Source: Gallionella sp. | GTDB lineage: Bacteria; Pseudomonadota; Gammaproteobacteria; Burkholderiales; Gallionellaceae | Assembly: GCA_023229845.1 (NCBI GenBank) | Contig: JALNYK010000005.1 | Span: forward strand, 50,925-114,924 | Length of the DNA stretch: 64,000 bases | Direction: 5' to 3' | Part shown: positions 42,402 to 50,227 of the stretch, piece after piece | Numbering within the stretch: the first letter of the stretch is position 1 | How the letters are laid out: each line of letters starts with the position of its first letter | Made by a program: the position numbers and the translations under genes | The notes under the pieces: model-generated | The model's input: the letters and a program-made list of their open reading frames with translations, nothing else | Told to the model about the DNA's origin: nothing | The model's database searches: none

Positions 42402-44678
42402 ATGAAACTGAAAAAACTGGTGGGGCTGATTTCCCTGCTTTGCATGTCGCCCGCTTGGGCAATCGAGCCGTTCACTGTCAAGGATATCCGCGTCGAGGGC
42501 ATACAGCGCACCGAAGCCGGCACGGTGTTCAGCTACCTGCCGGTCAAGGTCGGCGATACGATGGATGACCAGCAGGCGGCAACAGCCATTCGCTCTTTGT
42601 ATGCCACCGGGTTCTTCAAGGATGTGCGCCTGGAAGTCGAGCAGGGCGTGCTGATCGTGCTGGTGCGCGAGCGCCCCTCGATCGCCAGCATCGAACTCAA
42701 CGGCATCAAGGACTTTCCCAAGGAGCAGCTCAAGGACAACATGAAGTCCGCCGGGCTGGCTGAAGCGCGCATCTTCGACAAGGGCGCGCTGGATAAGGCG
42801 ACTCAAGAATTGAAGCGCCAGTATGTTGCCCGCGGGAAGTACGGCGTCAGCGTGACTACAACAGTTACCGAATTGGAACGCAACCGCGTTGCGGTCGTAT
42901 TCAACGTGGTGGAAGGCGAAGTTTCCAAGATCAAGCAAATCAATCTGATCGGCAATCAGGCATATCCGGAAGATGAGTTGCTTGGGCTGATGAAACTTAG
43001 CACGCCGGACTGGATGAGCTGGTTCAGCAAGAACGACCAGTATTCCAAACAGAAATTGTCCGCCGACATGGAAGCGATGCGTTCGTTCTACATGGACAAC
43101 GGTTATCTGGAATTCAATATCGGTTCCACGCAGGTCTCGATCACGCCGGACAAGAAAGACATCTACATCACGATCAACTTTATCGAAGGCGCTAAATATT
43201 CCGTGTCCAAGGTGGCGGTGGTTGGAAATACGATAGTGCTCAGGGATGAGGTCGAGAAACTGATCCAGGTCAAAGAGGGAGATGTTTTTTCGCGTAGCGC
43301 ACTGACCGAGACCAGCAAGAAGGTCAGCGATCGGCTGGGACAGGAAGGTTATGCTTTCGCCAACGTGAATGCGGTGCCGACGATAGACAAGGAAAAGCAT
43401 GAGGTGGCATTCAATTTCATGGTTGATCCTGGGCAGCGCGTGTACATCCGTCGCATCAACATCGCGGGCAACGACAAGACGCGCGACGAGGTGATCCGGC
43501 GCGAGTTCCGTCAGGTCGAAGGCGCATGGTTCGATGTGGAGAAGATCAAGAAGTCCAAGCAGCGCGTCGATAAGCTGGATTTCTTCGAGGAAGTGAACGT
43601 GGAGACTCTGCCGGTGCAGGGCACGGCGGATCAGATGGACGTGAATATCTCCGTGGCGGAAAAGTCCACCGGCAACATTTCCGCAGGTGCGGGCTTCTCT
43701 CAGGGTGAGGGCTTGTCGCTGAGCGGAAGCGTCAGTCAGAACAACCTGTTCGGCAGCGGCAATCATGCGGCGGTGCAGATCAACACCAGCAAGGTTAATC
43801 AGGTCTATTCGTTTTCCTATACCAATCCGTACTTCACCGACGAGGGCGTCAGCCGCGGCTTCGATGTTTACAAACGCAACACCGATTCGACCAGCACCGC
43901 GGTCAGCCAATACGGTTCGCATACGCTGGGCGGCGGGGTGCGTTTCGGCGTGCCGATAGGCGAGGATGAGGCTATCAGCTACGGGCTGTCTGCCGAAAAT
44001 ACCCAGTTGATCCTGACGGCCAACTCGCCGGCGCGGCTGACGCAGTACGTGAACGACTTCGGGGCCTCGAACAGTAACCTGCTCGGCACGGTCGGCTGGT
44101 CCAGGGATAGCCGCGATAGCGCGATCTACACCACCGAAGGTTTAGTGCAACGCGCCTTCCTTGAGGTGGCGCTGCCAGTGTTCGACATGCGCTATTACAA
44201 ATTCAATTTCCAGCAGCAGTGGTACTACCCGGTCGCTCAGGATGTCGTCCTCTTGCTTAACGGCGAAGCTGGCTTCGGACGGGGCTATGGAGGCAAGGAC
44301 TTGCCATTTTTCAAGAATTTCTATGGCGGCGGTACTGGTTCGGTGCGGGGCTTCGAGTCAAGTTCGCTGGGTCCGCGCGACGTCAATAACGCGGTGCTGG
44401 GCGGTACGGGGCGCGCAGTCGGCAACGCGGAGCTGATGGTGCCGTTCCCGGGCATGGACAAGAATAAGTCGGTGCGCCTGAGCGGTTTTGTCGATGCCGG
44501 CGCGGTGTACGGTCCGGGCGACTTGCCGGGCAGCGCGGGTTTGCGCTATTCCGCAGGTGCGGCGGTCATCTGGATTTCGCCGATGGGGCCGCTCAAGTTC
44601 AGTTATGCGGTGCCGCTGAACAAGCAGCCGGAAGACAGGCTGCAGAAGTTCCAGTTTAATTTGGGCTCGATGTTCTGA
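42402..44678 (+). CDS. bamA: Outer membrane protein assembly factor BamA
   Basis: 758 residues from the ATG at 42402; an in-frame TTG at 42396 overlaps the rseP stop and is possible. Signal peptide about 1-20 (ending AWA). Five POTRA domains from about 22 to 420 (FTVKDIRVEGIQRTEAG opens the first), then a 16-strand barrel with GGTGSVRGFESSSLGPRD, the lid-lock VRGF motif of Omp85 proteins, and a C-terminal NLGSMF signal. Inserts barrels into the outer membrane. Confidence 0.97.
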   Translation: MKLKKLVGLISLLCMSPAWAIEPFTVKDIRVEGIQRTEAGTVFSYLPVKVGDTMDDQQAATAIRSLYATGFFKDVRLEVEQGVLIVLVRERPSIASIELNGIKDFPKEQLKDNMKSAGLAEARIFDKGALDKATQELKRQYVARGKYGVSVTTTVTELERNRVAVVFNVVEGEVSKIKQINLIGNQAYPEDELLGLMKLSTPDWMSWFSKNDQYSKQKLSADMEAMRSFYMDNGYLEFNIGSTQVSITPDKKDIYITINFIEGAKYSVSKVAVVGNTIVLRDEVEKLIQVKEGDVFSRSALTETSKKVSDRLGQEGYAFANVNAVPTIDKEKHEVAFNFMVDPGQRVYIRRINIAGNDKTRDEVIRREFRQVEGAWFDVEKIKKSKQRVDKLDFFEEVNVETLPVQGTADQMDVNISVAEKSTGNISAGAGFSQGEGLSLSGSVSQNNLFGSGNHAAVQINTSKVNQVYSFSYTNPYFTDEGVSRGFDVYKRNTDSTSTAVSQYGSHTLGGGVRFGVPIGEDEAISYGLSAENTQLILTANSPARLTQYVNDFGASNSNLLGTVGWSRDSRDSAIYTTEGLVQRAFLEVALPVFDMRYYKFNFQQQWYYPVAQDVVLLLNGEAGFGRGYGGKDLPFFKNFYGGGTGSVRGFESSSLGPRDVNNAVLGGTGRAVGNAELMVPFPGMDKNKSVRLSGFVDAGAVYGPGDLPGSAGLRYSAGAAVIWISPMGPLKFSYAVPLNKQPEDRLQKFQFNLGSMF

Positions 44679-44730
44679 CATGCAACCCCGGTTGTCCGGG
44701 ATACCGATTACGATGAGCAAGGAGTATGTG

Positions 44731-45252
44731 ATGAAAATGAAGATCATGATGGCGATGCTGGCTTTGGGGCTGAGTGTCGGGACGGCCCAGGCGGCCGATT
44801 TCAGGGTGGGCGTGGTGGACACCGAGCGCGTGTTGCGCGAGTCGGCCCCGGCGCTGAAGGCCGAAAAGCGCATCGAGAAGGAATTCTCGGGGCGCGACCA
44901 GGAGATCAAAAAGCTGATGAAACAGGCCAAGGATCTGCAGGCTTTGCTGGAGAAGGAAGCCGGCGCGATGTCCGATGCGGATCACCGCAACAAGGAGCGC
45001 GAGTTGACCGCGATGAACGTGAACTTGCAGCGCATGCAGCGCGAATTCCGCGAAGACCTGAACCTGCGCAAGAACGAGGAACTGGCCATCGTGCTGGAAC
45101 AGGCGAACAAGGCAATTCAGGCTATCGCCGAGTTGGAAAAATACGATCTGATTCTGCAGGAGGCCGTGTACCGCAATCCCAAGATCGACATCACCGACAA
45201 GGTGATCAAACATCTCGCGATTGAAAAGCCCGCGGCCAAGGACGGTAAATAG
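44731..45252 (+). CDS. skp: Periplasmic chaperone Skp/OmpH
   Basis: 173 residues from the ATG at 44731 (AAGGAG seven bases upstream). Signal peptide about 1-22 (AQA-AD). The mature protein begins with a FRVGVVDTERVLRE strand, then long coiled-coil tentacles rich in Glu/Lys, and a C-terminal strand YDLILQEAVYRNPKIDITDKV. A trimeric holdase delivering outer-membrane proteins to Bam, next to bamA as in most proteobacteria. Confidence 0.94.
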   Translation: MKMKIMMAMLALGLSVGTAQAADFRVGVVDTERVLRESAPALKAEKRIEKEFSGRDQEIKKLMKQAKDLQALLEKEAGAMSDADHRNKERELTAMNVNLQRMQREFREDLNLRKNEELAIVLEQANKAIQAIAELEKYDLILQEAVYRNPKIDITDKVIKHLAIEKPAAKDGK

Positions 45253-45269
45253 GCGGCGGTATCTCTGGC

Positions 45270-46322
45270 ATGTCTGTTACTCATAGCCTGTCCGGGATTG
45301 CCGCCCAGCTCGGCGGGCGCGTGCTGGGCGACGGCGAGGTGCGCGTAGCCCAGATCGCGACGTTGGAAAGCGCGCAGCCGCAGCACATCAGCTTCCTGAC
45401 CAACAGCAAGTACCGCTCGCAGTTGGCGACCACGAAGGCGGGGGCGGTGATCCTCGCCGAGGCGGATGCCGAGTCGACCGATCTGCCGCGCATTATCTGC
45501 GCCAATCCCTACGCATACTTTGCACGCGTCTCGGCGCTGCTTAATCCGCTACCGCGAACCCGTCAGGGCGTGCATCCGTCCGCGGTGATCGACGCCAGCG
45601 CCCGAATCGATCCTAGTGCCAGCATTGCCGCGACCGCGGTGATCGGCGAGGGTGCTACGATAGGCGCGGATTCGGTGATCGGCGAGGGCTGCTGCATCGG
45701 CCCCAACGTGGTGATCGGTCGCCGCGCGCGGCTGTATCCGCGCGTGACGGTCTACCACGATTGCGTGATTGGCGACGACCTGATCGCGCATTCCGGCTGC
45801 GTGATCGGCTCCGACGGTTTCGGCATCGCGATGGACGAGGGCCGCTGGCTCAAGATTCCGCAGATCGGCCGCGTGGTGATCGGCAACGACGTCGAGATCG
45901 GCGCGAACACCACGATAGACCGCGGTGCGCTGAACGATACCGTGATCGAGGACGGTGTGAAGCTGGACAACCAGATCCAGGTCGCGCACAACGTACGCAT
46001 CGGCGCGCACACCGCAGTCGCCGGTTGCGCAGGCATCGCCGGCAGCGCGGTGATCGGCAAGTACTGCCGCATCGGCGGCGGCGCGCGCATCCTCGGTCAC
46101 CTGCAGCTCGCCGATCATGTCGAGATCGCCGCCGACACGCTGGTCGGCAAGTCGATCCGCGAGGCCGGCTCCTATGCCGCGATCTTCCCGTTCTCCAAAC
46201 AGGAAGACTGGCGCAAAAACGCCGTGCATCTACGTCATCTCGACCAGATGGCGAAGCGCATCAAGGCGCTGGAACAACAATTCGAATCATTGAAAACAAG
46301 TATCACTGAAAGGGAAGAATAA
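45270..46322 (+). CDS. lpxD: UDP-3-O-(3-hydroxyacyl)glucosamine N-acyltransferase LpxD
   Basis: 350 residues. N-terminal uridine-binding domain (ISFLTNSKY, about 45-53) and a left-handed beta helix of hexapeptide repeats (VIGEGATIGADSVIGEG). Catalytic histidine in LDNQIQVAHNVRIGAHT, and a C-terminal helix. Third step of lipid A synthesis. Its stop and the fabZ ATG overlap by one base. Confidence 0.97.
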   Translation: MSVTHSLSGIAAQLGGRVLGDGEVRVAQIATLESAQPQHISFLTNSKYRSQLATTKAGAVILAEADAESTDLPRIICANPYAYFARVSALLNPLPRTRQGVHPSAVIDASARIDPSASIAATAVIGEGATIGADSVIGEGCCIGPNVVIGRRARLYPRVTVYHDCVIGDDLIAHSGCVIGSDGFGIAMDEGRWLKIPQIGRVVIGNDVEIGANTTIDRGALNDTVIEDGVKLDNQIQVAHNVRIGAHTAVAGCAGIAGSAVIGKYCRIGGGARILGHLQLADHVEIAADTLVGKSIREAGSYAAIFPFSKQEDWRKNAVHLRHLDQMAKRIKALEQQFESLKTSITEREE

Positions 46323-46771
46323 TGAGCATCGCCATGGACATCCACGCCATCCTCGAACACCTGCCGCACCGCTATCCCTTCCTGCTGGTCGATCGCGTGC
46401 TGTCGGTCGAACCCGGCAAGAACATCGTCGCGCTGAAAAACGTCACTATCAACGAGCCGTTCTTCCCCGGTCATTACCCGCATCACCCGGTGATGCCCGG
46501 CGTGCTGATCATCGAGGCAATGGCCCAGGTCGCGGCCTTGCTGTCGTTCAAGTCCATGGACAGCAAGCCGGACGAGAACTCGGTGTACTACTTCGCCGGC
46601 ATCGACGGCGCGCGCTTCAAGCGCCCGGTGTCTCCCGGCGACCAGCTGATCTTCAAGGTGGAACTGACGCGCAGCATGCGCGGCGTGTTCAAGTTCAAGG
46701 GCGTCGCTGAAGTGGACGGCCAGCTGGCCGCCGAAGCCGAACTGATGTGCACCGTGAAGACGGTCGCTTAA
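46322..46771 (+). CDS. fabZ: 3-hydroxyacyl-ACP dehydratase FabZ
   Basis: 149 residues. LPHRYPFLLVDRVL, then FFPGHYPHHPVMPGVLIIEA with catalytic H51 and E65, the hot-dog fold active site. Dehydrates hydroxyacyl-ACP in fatty acid elongation and competes with LpxA/LpxD for the same substrate pool, which fits its place between them. Confidence 0.97.
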   Translation: MSIAMDIHAILEHLPHRYPFLLVDRVLSVEPGKNIVALKNVTINEPFFPGHYPHHPVMPGVLIIEAMAQVAALLSFKSMDSKPDENSVYYFAGIDGARFKRPVSPGDQLIFKVELTRSMRGVFKFKGVAEVDGQLAAEAELMCTVKTVA

Positions 46772-46793
46772 TTTCGGATTCGACGAGGTTCAC

Positions 46794-47564
46794 ATGATTC
46801 ATCCGACCGCGATAATCCACCCGAACGCCAGGCTCGCCGACGGCGTCGAGGTGGGGCCGTATTCCATCATCGGCGAGCATGTCGAGATCGACGAGGGCAC
46901 GGTGATCGGCCCGCATGTGGTGATCAACGGCCACACGCGCATCGGCAAACACAATCGCATCTTCCAGTTCTGCTCGCTGGGCGAAATACCGCAGGACAAG
47001 AAATACGCCAACGAACCGACGCGGCTGGAGATCGGCGACCACAACACCATACGCGAATTCTGCACCTTCAACCTCGGCACTGCACAGGATGTCGGCGTGA
47101 CTCGCGTCGGCAACCACAACTGGATCATGGCCTATGTGCATCTGGCGCACGACTGCCAGGTCGGCAACCACACGATCTTCGCGAACAACGCGCAGCTGGC
47201 CGGCCATGTGCATGTCGGCGACTACGCGATCCTCGGCGGCTTCACCGTGGTGCACCAGTTCGTCAGGATAGGCGAGCACATCATCACCGGCATGGGCACG
47301 ATACTGTTCAAGGATGTGCCGACTTATGTGCTGGCTTCCGGCAATCCCTGCGCACCGCACGGCATCAATGCCGAAGGGCTGAAGCGACGCGGTTATTCGA
47401 GCGAAGCGATCATGGCGATCAAGCGTGCCTACAAGACACTGTACAAGTCCGGTTTGACTCTGGATGAAGCAAAGGCTGCGATCGATGCGCAACTGGCGAA
47501 ACACGCCGAACTGCAACCGCTGGTCGACTTCCTCGCCAGTTCCACCCGCGGCATCGTCCGCTAG
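46794..47564 (+). CDS. lpxA: UDP-N-acetylglucosamine acyltransferase LpxA
   Basis: 256 residues. Hexapeptide beta helix from IHPTAIIHPNARLADGVEVG onward; catalytic histidine in AYVHLAHDCQVGNHT; substrate loop FTVVHQFVRIGEHIITGMG; C-terminal helical domain. First step of lipid A synthesis. lpxB follows after 24 bases. Confidence 0.97.
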   Translation: MIHPTAIIHPNARLADGVEVGPYSIIGEHVEIDEGTVIGPHVVINGHTRIGKHNRIFQFCSLGEIPQDKKYANEPTRLEIGDHNTIREFCTFNLGTAQDVGVTRVGNHNWIMAYVHLAHDCQVGNHTIFANNAQLAGHVHVGDYAILGGFTVVHQFVRIGEHIITGMGTILFKDVPTYVLASGNPCAPHGINAEGLKRRGYSSEAIMAIKRAYKTLYKSGLTLDEAKAAIDAQLAKHAELQPLVDFLASSTRGIVR

Positions 47565-47588
47565 ATCGGGCAACACAAAGGTTTCTCC

Positions 47589-48755
47589 ATGCAGCAGAAA
47601 AAAATCGTAATCGGCATTGTCGCGGGTGAGGCGTCCGGCGACATGCTCGGCAGCCATTTGATGACGGCATTGAAGGAGGCGCGTCCTGACATCCATTTTG
47701 TCGGCATCGGCGGGCCGAAGATGCAATCCGCCGGCATGGAAGTGCTGTTCCCGATGGAGAAGCTGGCGGTGCGCGGCTACGTCGAGGTGCTGCGCCACTA
47801 CCGCGAGATCGTCGGCATCCGCAGCAAGCTGCGCGCGCATTTCTTGGGCAACCGTCCGGACCTGTTCATCGGCGTGGATGCGCCGGACTTCAACCTCGAT
47901 CTGGAACTGGCGCTCAAGACGAGCGGCATTCCGACTATCCAATATGTCAGTCCGTCGATCTGGGCATGGCGCGGCGAGCGCATCCACAAGATCGGGCGCG
48001 CCGTGTCGCGCGTGCTGGCGCTGTTCCCGCACGAGCCCAAGCTGTACCGGCAGGCCGGGATCGCGGTGGACTATGTCGGCCATCCGCTCGCCGACATGCT
48101 GCCGGAATTCCCCAAGCGCGCCGAGATGCGCGAGACCATGCGCATCCCGTTGCACGCGAAGGTGTTCGCCTTCCTGCCCGGCAGCCGCCAGAGCGAAGTC
48201 AAATATCTCGCGCACACCTACATCGAGACCGCCAAGCTGGTGCTGCAGCAGATACCGGACGCGCGCTTCCTCGTGCCGCTGGTCAGCCGCGAGACGCGCG
48301 GCATCTTCGAGCAGGCGCTGTACGATTGCGACGCGGAACAGCTGCCGATCACCTTGCTGTTCGGTCATGCGCAGGACGCGATGATCGCCGCCGACGGCGT
48401 GCTGGTCGCCTCCGGCACCGCGACGCTGGAATGCGCGCTGCTGAAACGGCCGATGGTCATCACCTACAGGATGCCGGCGTTCTCCTGGTGGATGATCAAA
48501 CGCAAGCGCTATCAGCCGTACTTCGGCCTGCCCAACATCCTGTGCGAACGCTTCGTCGTGCCTGAGCTAATACAGGAAGACGCGACGCCGGAGAACCTGA
48601 CGCAGGCGCTGCTGAACCTGGTCAACAACGGCGAGGCCGTGGTCCAGTTGGAAGAGACGTTCCACGAACTGCACCGCACGCTGCGCCAGGACACCGCGCA
48701 GAAGGCGGCTGCGGCGATCCTGCCTTATCTGCCACTATGCATAAAACCATCCTGA
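47589..48755 (+). CDS. lpxB: Lipid A disaccharide synthase LpxB
   Basis: 388 residues. GIVAGEASGDMLGSHLM opening, DAPDFNLDLE, YVSPSIWAWRGERI, YVGHPLAD and FLPGSRQSE are in family order. A peripheral membrane GT-B glycosyltransferase joining UDP-diacylglucosamine and lipid X. Its last 19 bases overlap rnhB. Confidence 0.97.
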   Translation: MQQKKIVIGIVAGEASGDMLGSHLMTALKEARPDIHFVGIGGPKMQSAGMEVLFPMEKLAVRGYVEVLRHYREIVGIRSKLRAHFLGNRPDLFIGVDAPDFNLDLELALKTSGIPTIQYVSPSIWAWRGERIHKIGRAVSRVLALFPHEPKLYRQAGIAVDYVGHPLADMLPEFPKRAEMRETMRIPLHAKVFAFLPGSRQSEVKYLAHTYIETAKLVLQQIPDARFLVPLVSRETRGIFEQALYDCDAEQLPITLLFGHAQDAMIAADGVLVASGTATLECALLKRPMVITYRMPAFSWWMIKRKRYQPYFGLPNILCERFVVPELIQEDATPENLTQALLNLVNNGEAVVQLEETFHELHRTLRQDTAQKAAAAILPYLPLCIKPS

Positions 48756-49309
48756 TCTGCGGCGTCGACGAAGCCGGTCGCGGGCCGCTGGCCGGGCCGG
48801 TCAGCGCGGCGGCGGTGATACTCGACGCGGCGTATCCCATCGAGGGGCTGGCCGACTCCAAGAAGCTTTCCGAAAAACAGCGCGACCGACTCGCTCCGTT
48901 GATCCGCGAACGCGCGCTGGCCTGGGCTGTGGCTTACGCCGAGGTTGGCGAGATCGACGACCTCAACATCCTGCAGGCTACGCTGCTGGCGATGCGCCGC
49001 GCCGTGCTGGCATTGCCGGTTCAGCCGCAGCAGGTGCTGGTGGACGGCCTGTATTGCCCGCAGACCGGCATTCCCAGCGAAGCCATCGTCAAGGGCGACA
49101 GCAAGGTTGCGGCGATCTCGGCCGCCTCGATACTGGCGAAGACCGCGCGCGACGAACTGATGCTGCAGTTGCACGAACAATATCCGCTTTACGGCTTTGC
49201 CGTGCACAAGGGCTACCCGACCGCCGCACATCTCGCCGCGTTGCGCGAGCACGGCGTGTCGCCGGTGCATCGCAGGAGTTTCAGGCCGGTGCGCGAAATG
49301 TTGCAGTAA
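48737..49309 (+). CDS. rnhB: Ribonuclease HII
   Basis: 190 residues. CGVDEAGRGPLAGPV with metal ligands D11 and E12, LADSKKLSEK, a third Asp in VDGLYCP, and KGDSKVAAISAASILAKTARD with the fourth. Cuts RNA in RNA/DNA hybrids and single ribonucleotides in DNA. The ATG lies inside the lpxB coding end, indicating coupled translation. Confidence 0.96.
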   Translation: MHKTILICGVDEAGRGPLAGPVSAAAVILDAAYPIEGLADSKKLSEKQRDRLAPLIRERALAWAVAYAEVGEIDDLNILQATLLAMRRAVLALPVQPQQVLVDGLYCPQTGIPSEAIVKGDSKVAAISAASILAKTARDELMLQLHEQYPLYGFAVHKGYPTAAHLAALREHGVSPVHRRSFRPVREMLQ

Positions 49310-49337
49310 ACTTGTTAAAACTATCTGTGAGGAAGCC

Positions 49338-49799
49338 ATGGCCCTGTTCAAAATGATTCATCTGCTCGCCGCGCTGGTCTGGGTCGGCGGCATGTTCTTC
49401 GCCTATGTCGTGTTGCGCCCGACAGCCGCCGAGGTATTGCAGCCGCCGGAGCGTCTGCGCCTATGGGACGGCGTGTTCCGCCGTTTCTTCAACTGGGTGT
49501 GGCTGTCGATAGGGTTGCTGATGGTTACCGGTTTCTACCTGATCTATCTGTACGGCGGCCTCGCCCATGTGTCGCGCCATGTACATATCATGCTGGGGCT
49601 GGGGCTGGCGATGATCGCGATCTACGGCTATGTATTCTTCTCCTGCTATGTGCCGCTCAGCGTGCATGTCTCCAAGCAACACTGGAAGGACGCGGGCGAG
49701 CAACTGGGCCGGATACGCAAGCTGGTCGCGGTGAACCTGACGCTCGGACTGTTGACTGTGTGCGTGGCAGCCCTGGGCGCGGGAGGCGTGTTCGCATAA
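49338..49799 (+). CDS. CopD-family membrane protein
   Basis: 153 residues from the ATG at 49338 (GAGGAAG upstream). Four hydrophobic segments; MIHLLAALVWVGGMFFAYVVLRP at the start is typical of the CopD/YcnJ-type domain, with conserved His and Trp. Possibly a copper or heme-related membrane protein; the exact role is unknown. 28 bases after rnhB, probably read from the same transcript. Confidence 0.75.
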   Translation: MALFKMIHLLAALVWVGGMFFAYVVLRPTAAEVLQPPERLRLWDGVFRRFFNWVWLSIGLLMVTGFYLIYLYGGLAHVSRHVHIMLGLGLAMIAIYGYVFFSCYVPLSVHVSKQHWKDAGEQLGRIRKLVAVNLTLGLLTVCVAALGAGGVFA

Positions 49800-50227
49800 G
49801 CGCGAACATGAGTGCGACTCAGACCATCCCTGCCTGAGTTGCGGCGCTTGCTGCGCCAATTACCGCGTGTTCTTACTGTTGGGCCGAGGCCGATGATGCA
49901 CCCGGCGTCGTCGTTCCAGCATATCTCACCGACCCCGTTTCTCCGCACTTGCGCTGCATCGCTCGAAGGCGAAGTCGGTCTGCAGGTTTCTTGCGCTATC
50001 TACCTCCAGCGTCCCTCCACCTGCCGCGAATTCGATGTACTCGACGTCGATGGACAGCCCAATTTCCACTGCTTCACGTTGCGTATCAGAATAGGATTAA
50101 CTGGGGTAGACTTCCCCCTATAGCGCCCAAGATGTTTCGTTGCTAAATTGCCCGGCGTTGTTGTTGCGGGCTCGCAGTTGCACTGAATTGCGAGCGTCAG
50201 TCTGGATTCATCCTATGGAGGTGTGCA
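49800..50227. other. Leader region upstream of ppdK
   Basis: 428 bases without a recognised ORF. Near the 3' end a CTCGCA...TGCGAG hairpin (50171-50194) and an imperfect GCCCGGC...GCGGGC one precede the strong GGAGG of ppdK. No clear promoter pair. Confidence 0.35.

Noticed and set aside
42261..43922. 553-residue minus-strand frame opposite bamA
   Set aside because: Lies fully antisense to bamA, without domain signature or ribosome site.
49812..50123. 103-residue plus-strand frame between the CopD-like gene and ppdK
   Set aside because: Starts 13 bases after the previous stop but has no ribosome site, a mixed composition and no recognisable motif.
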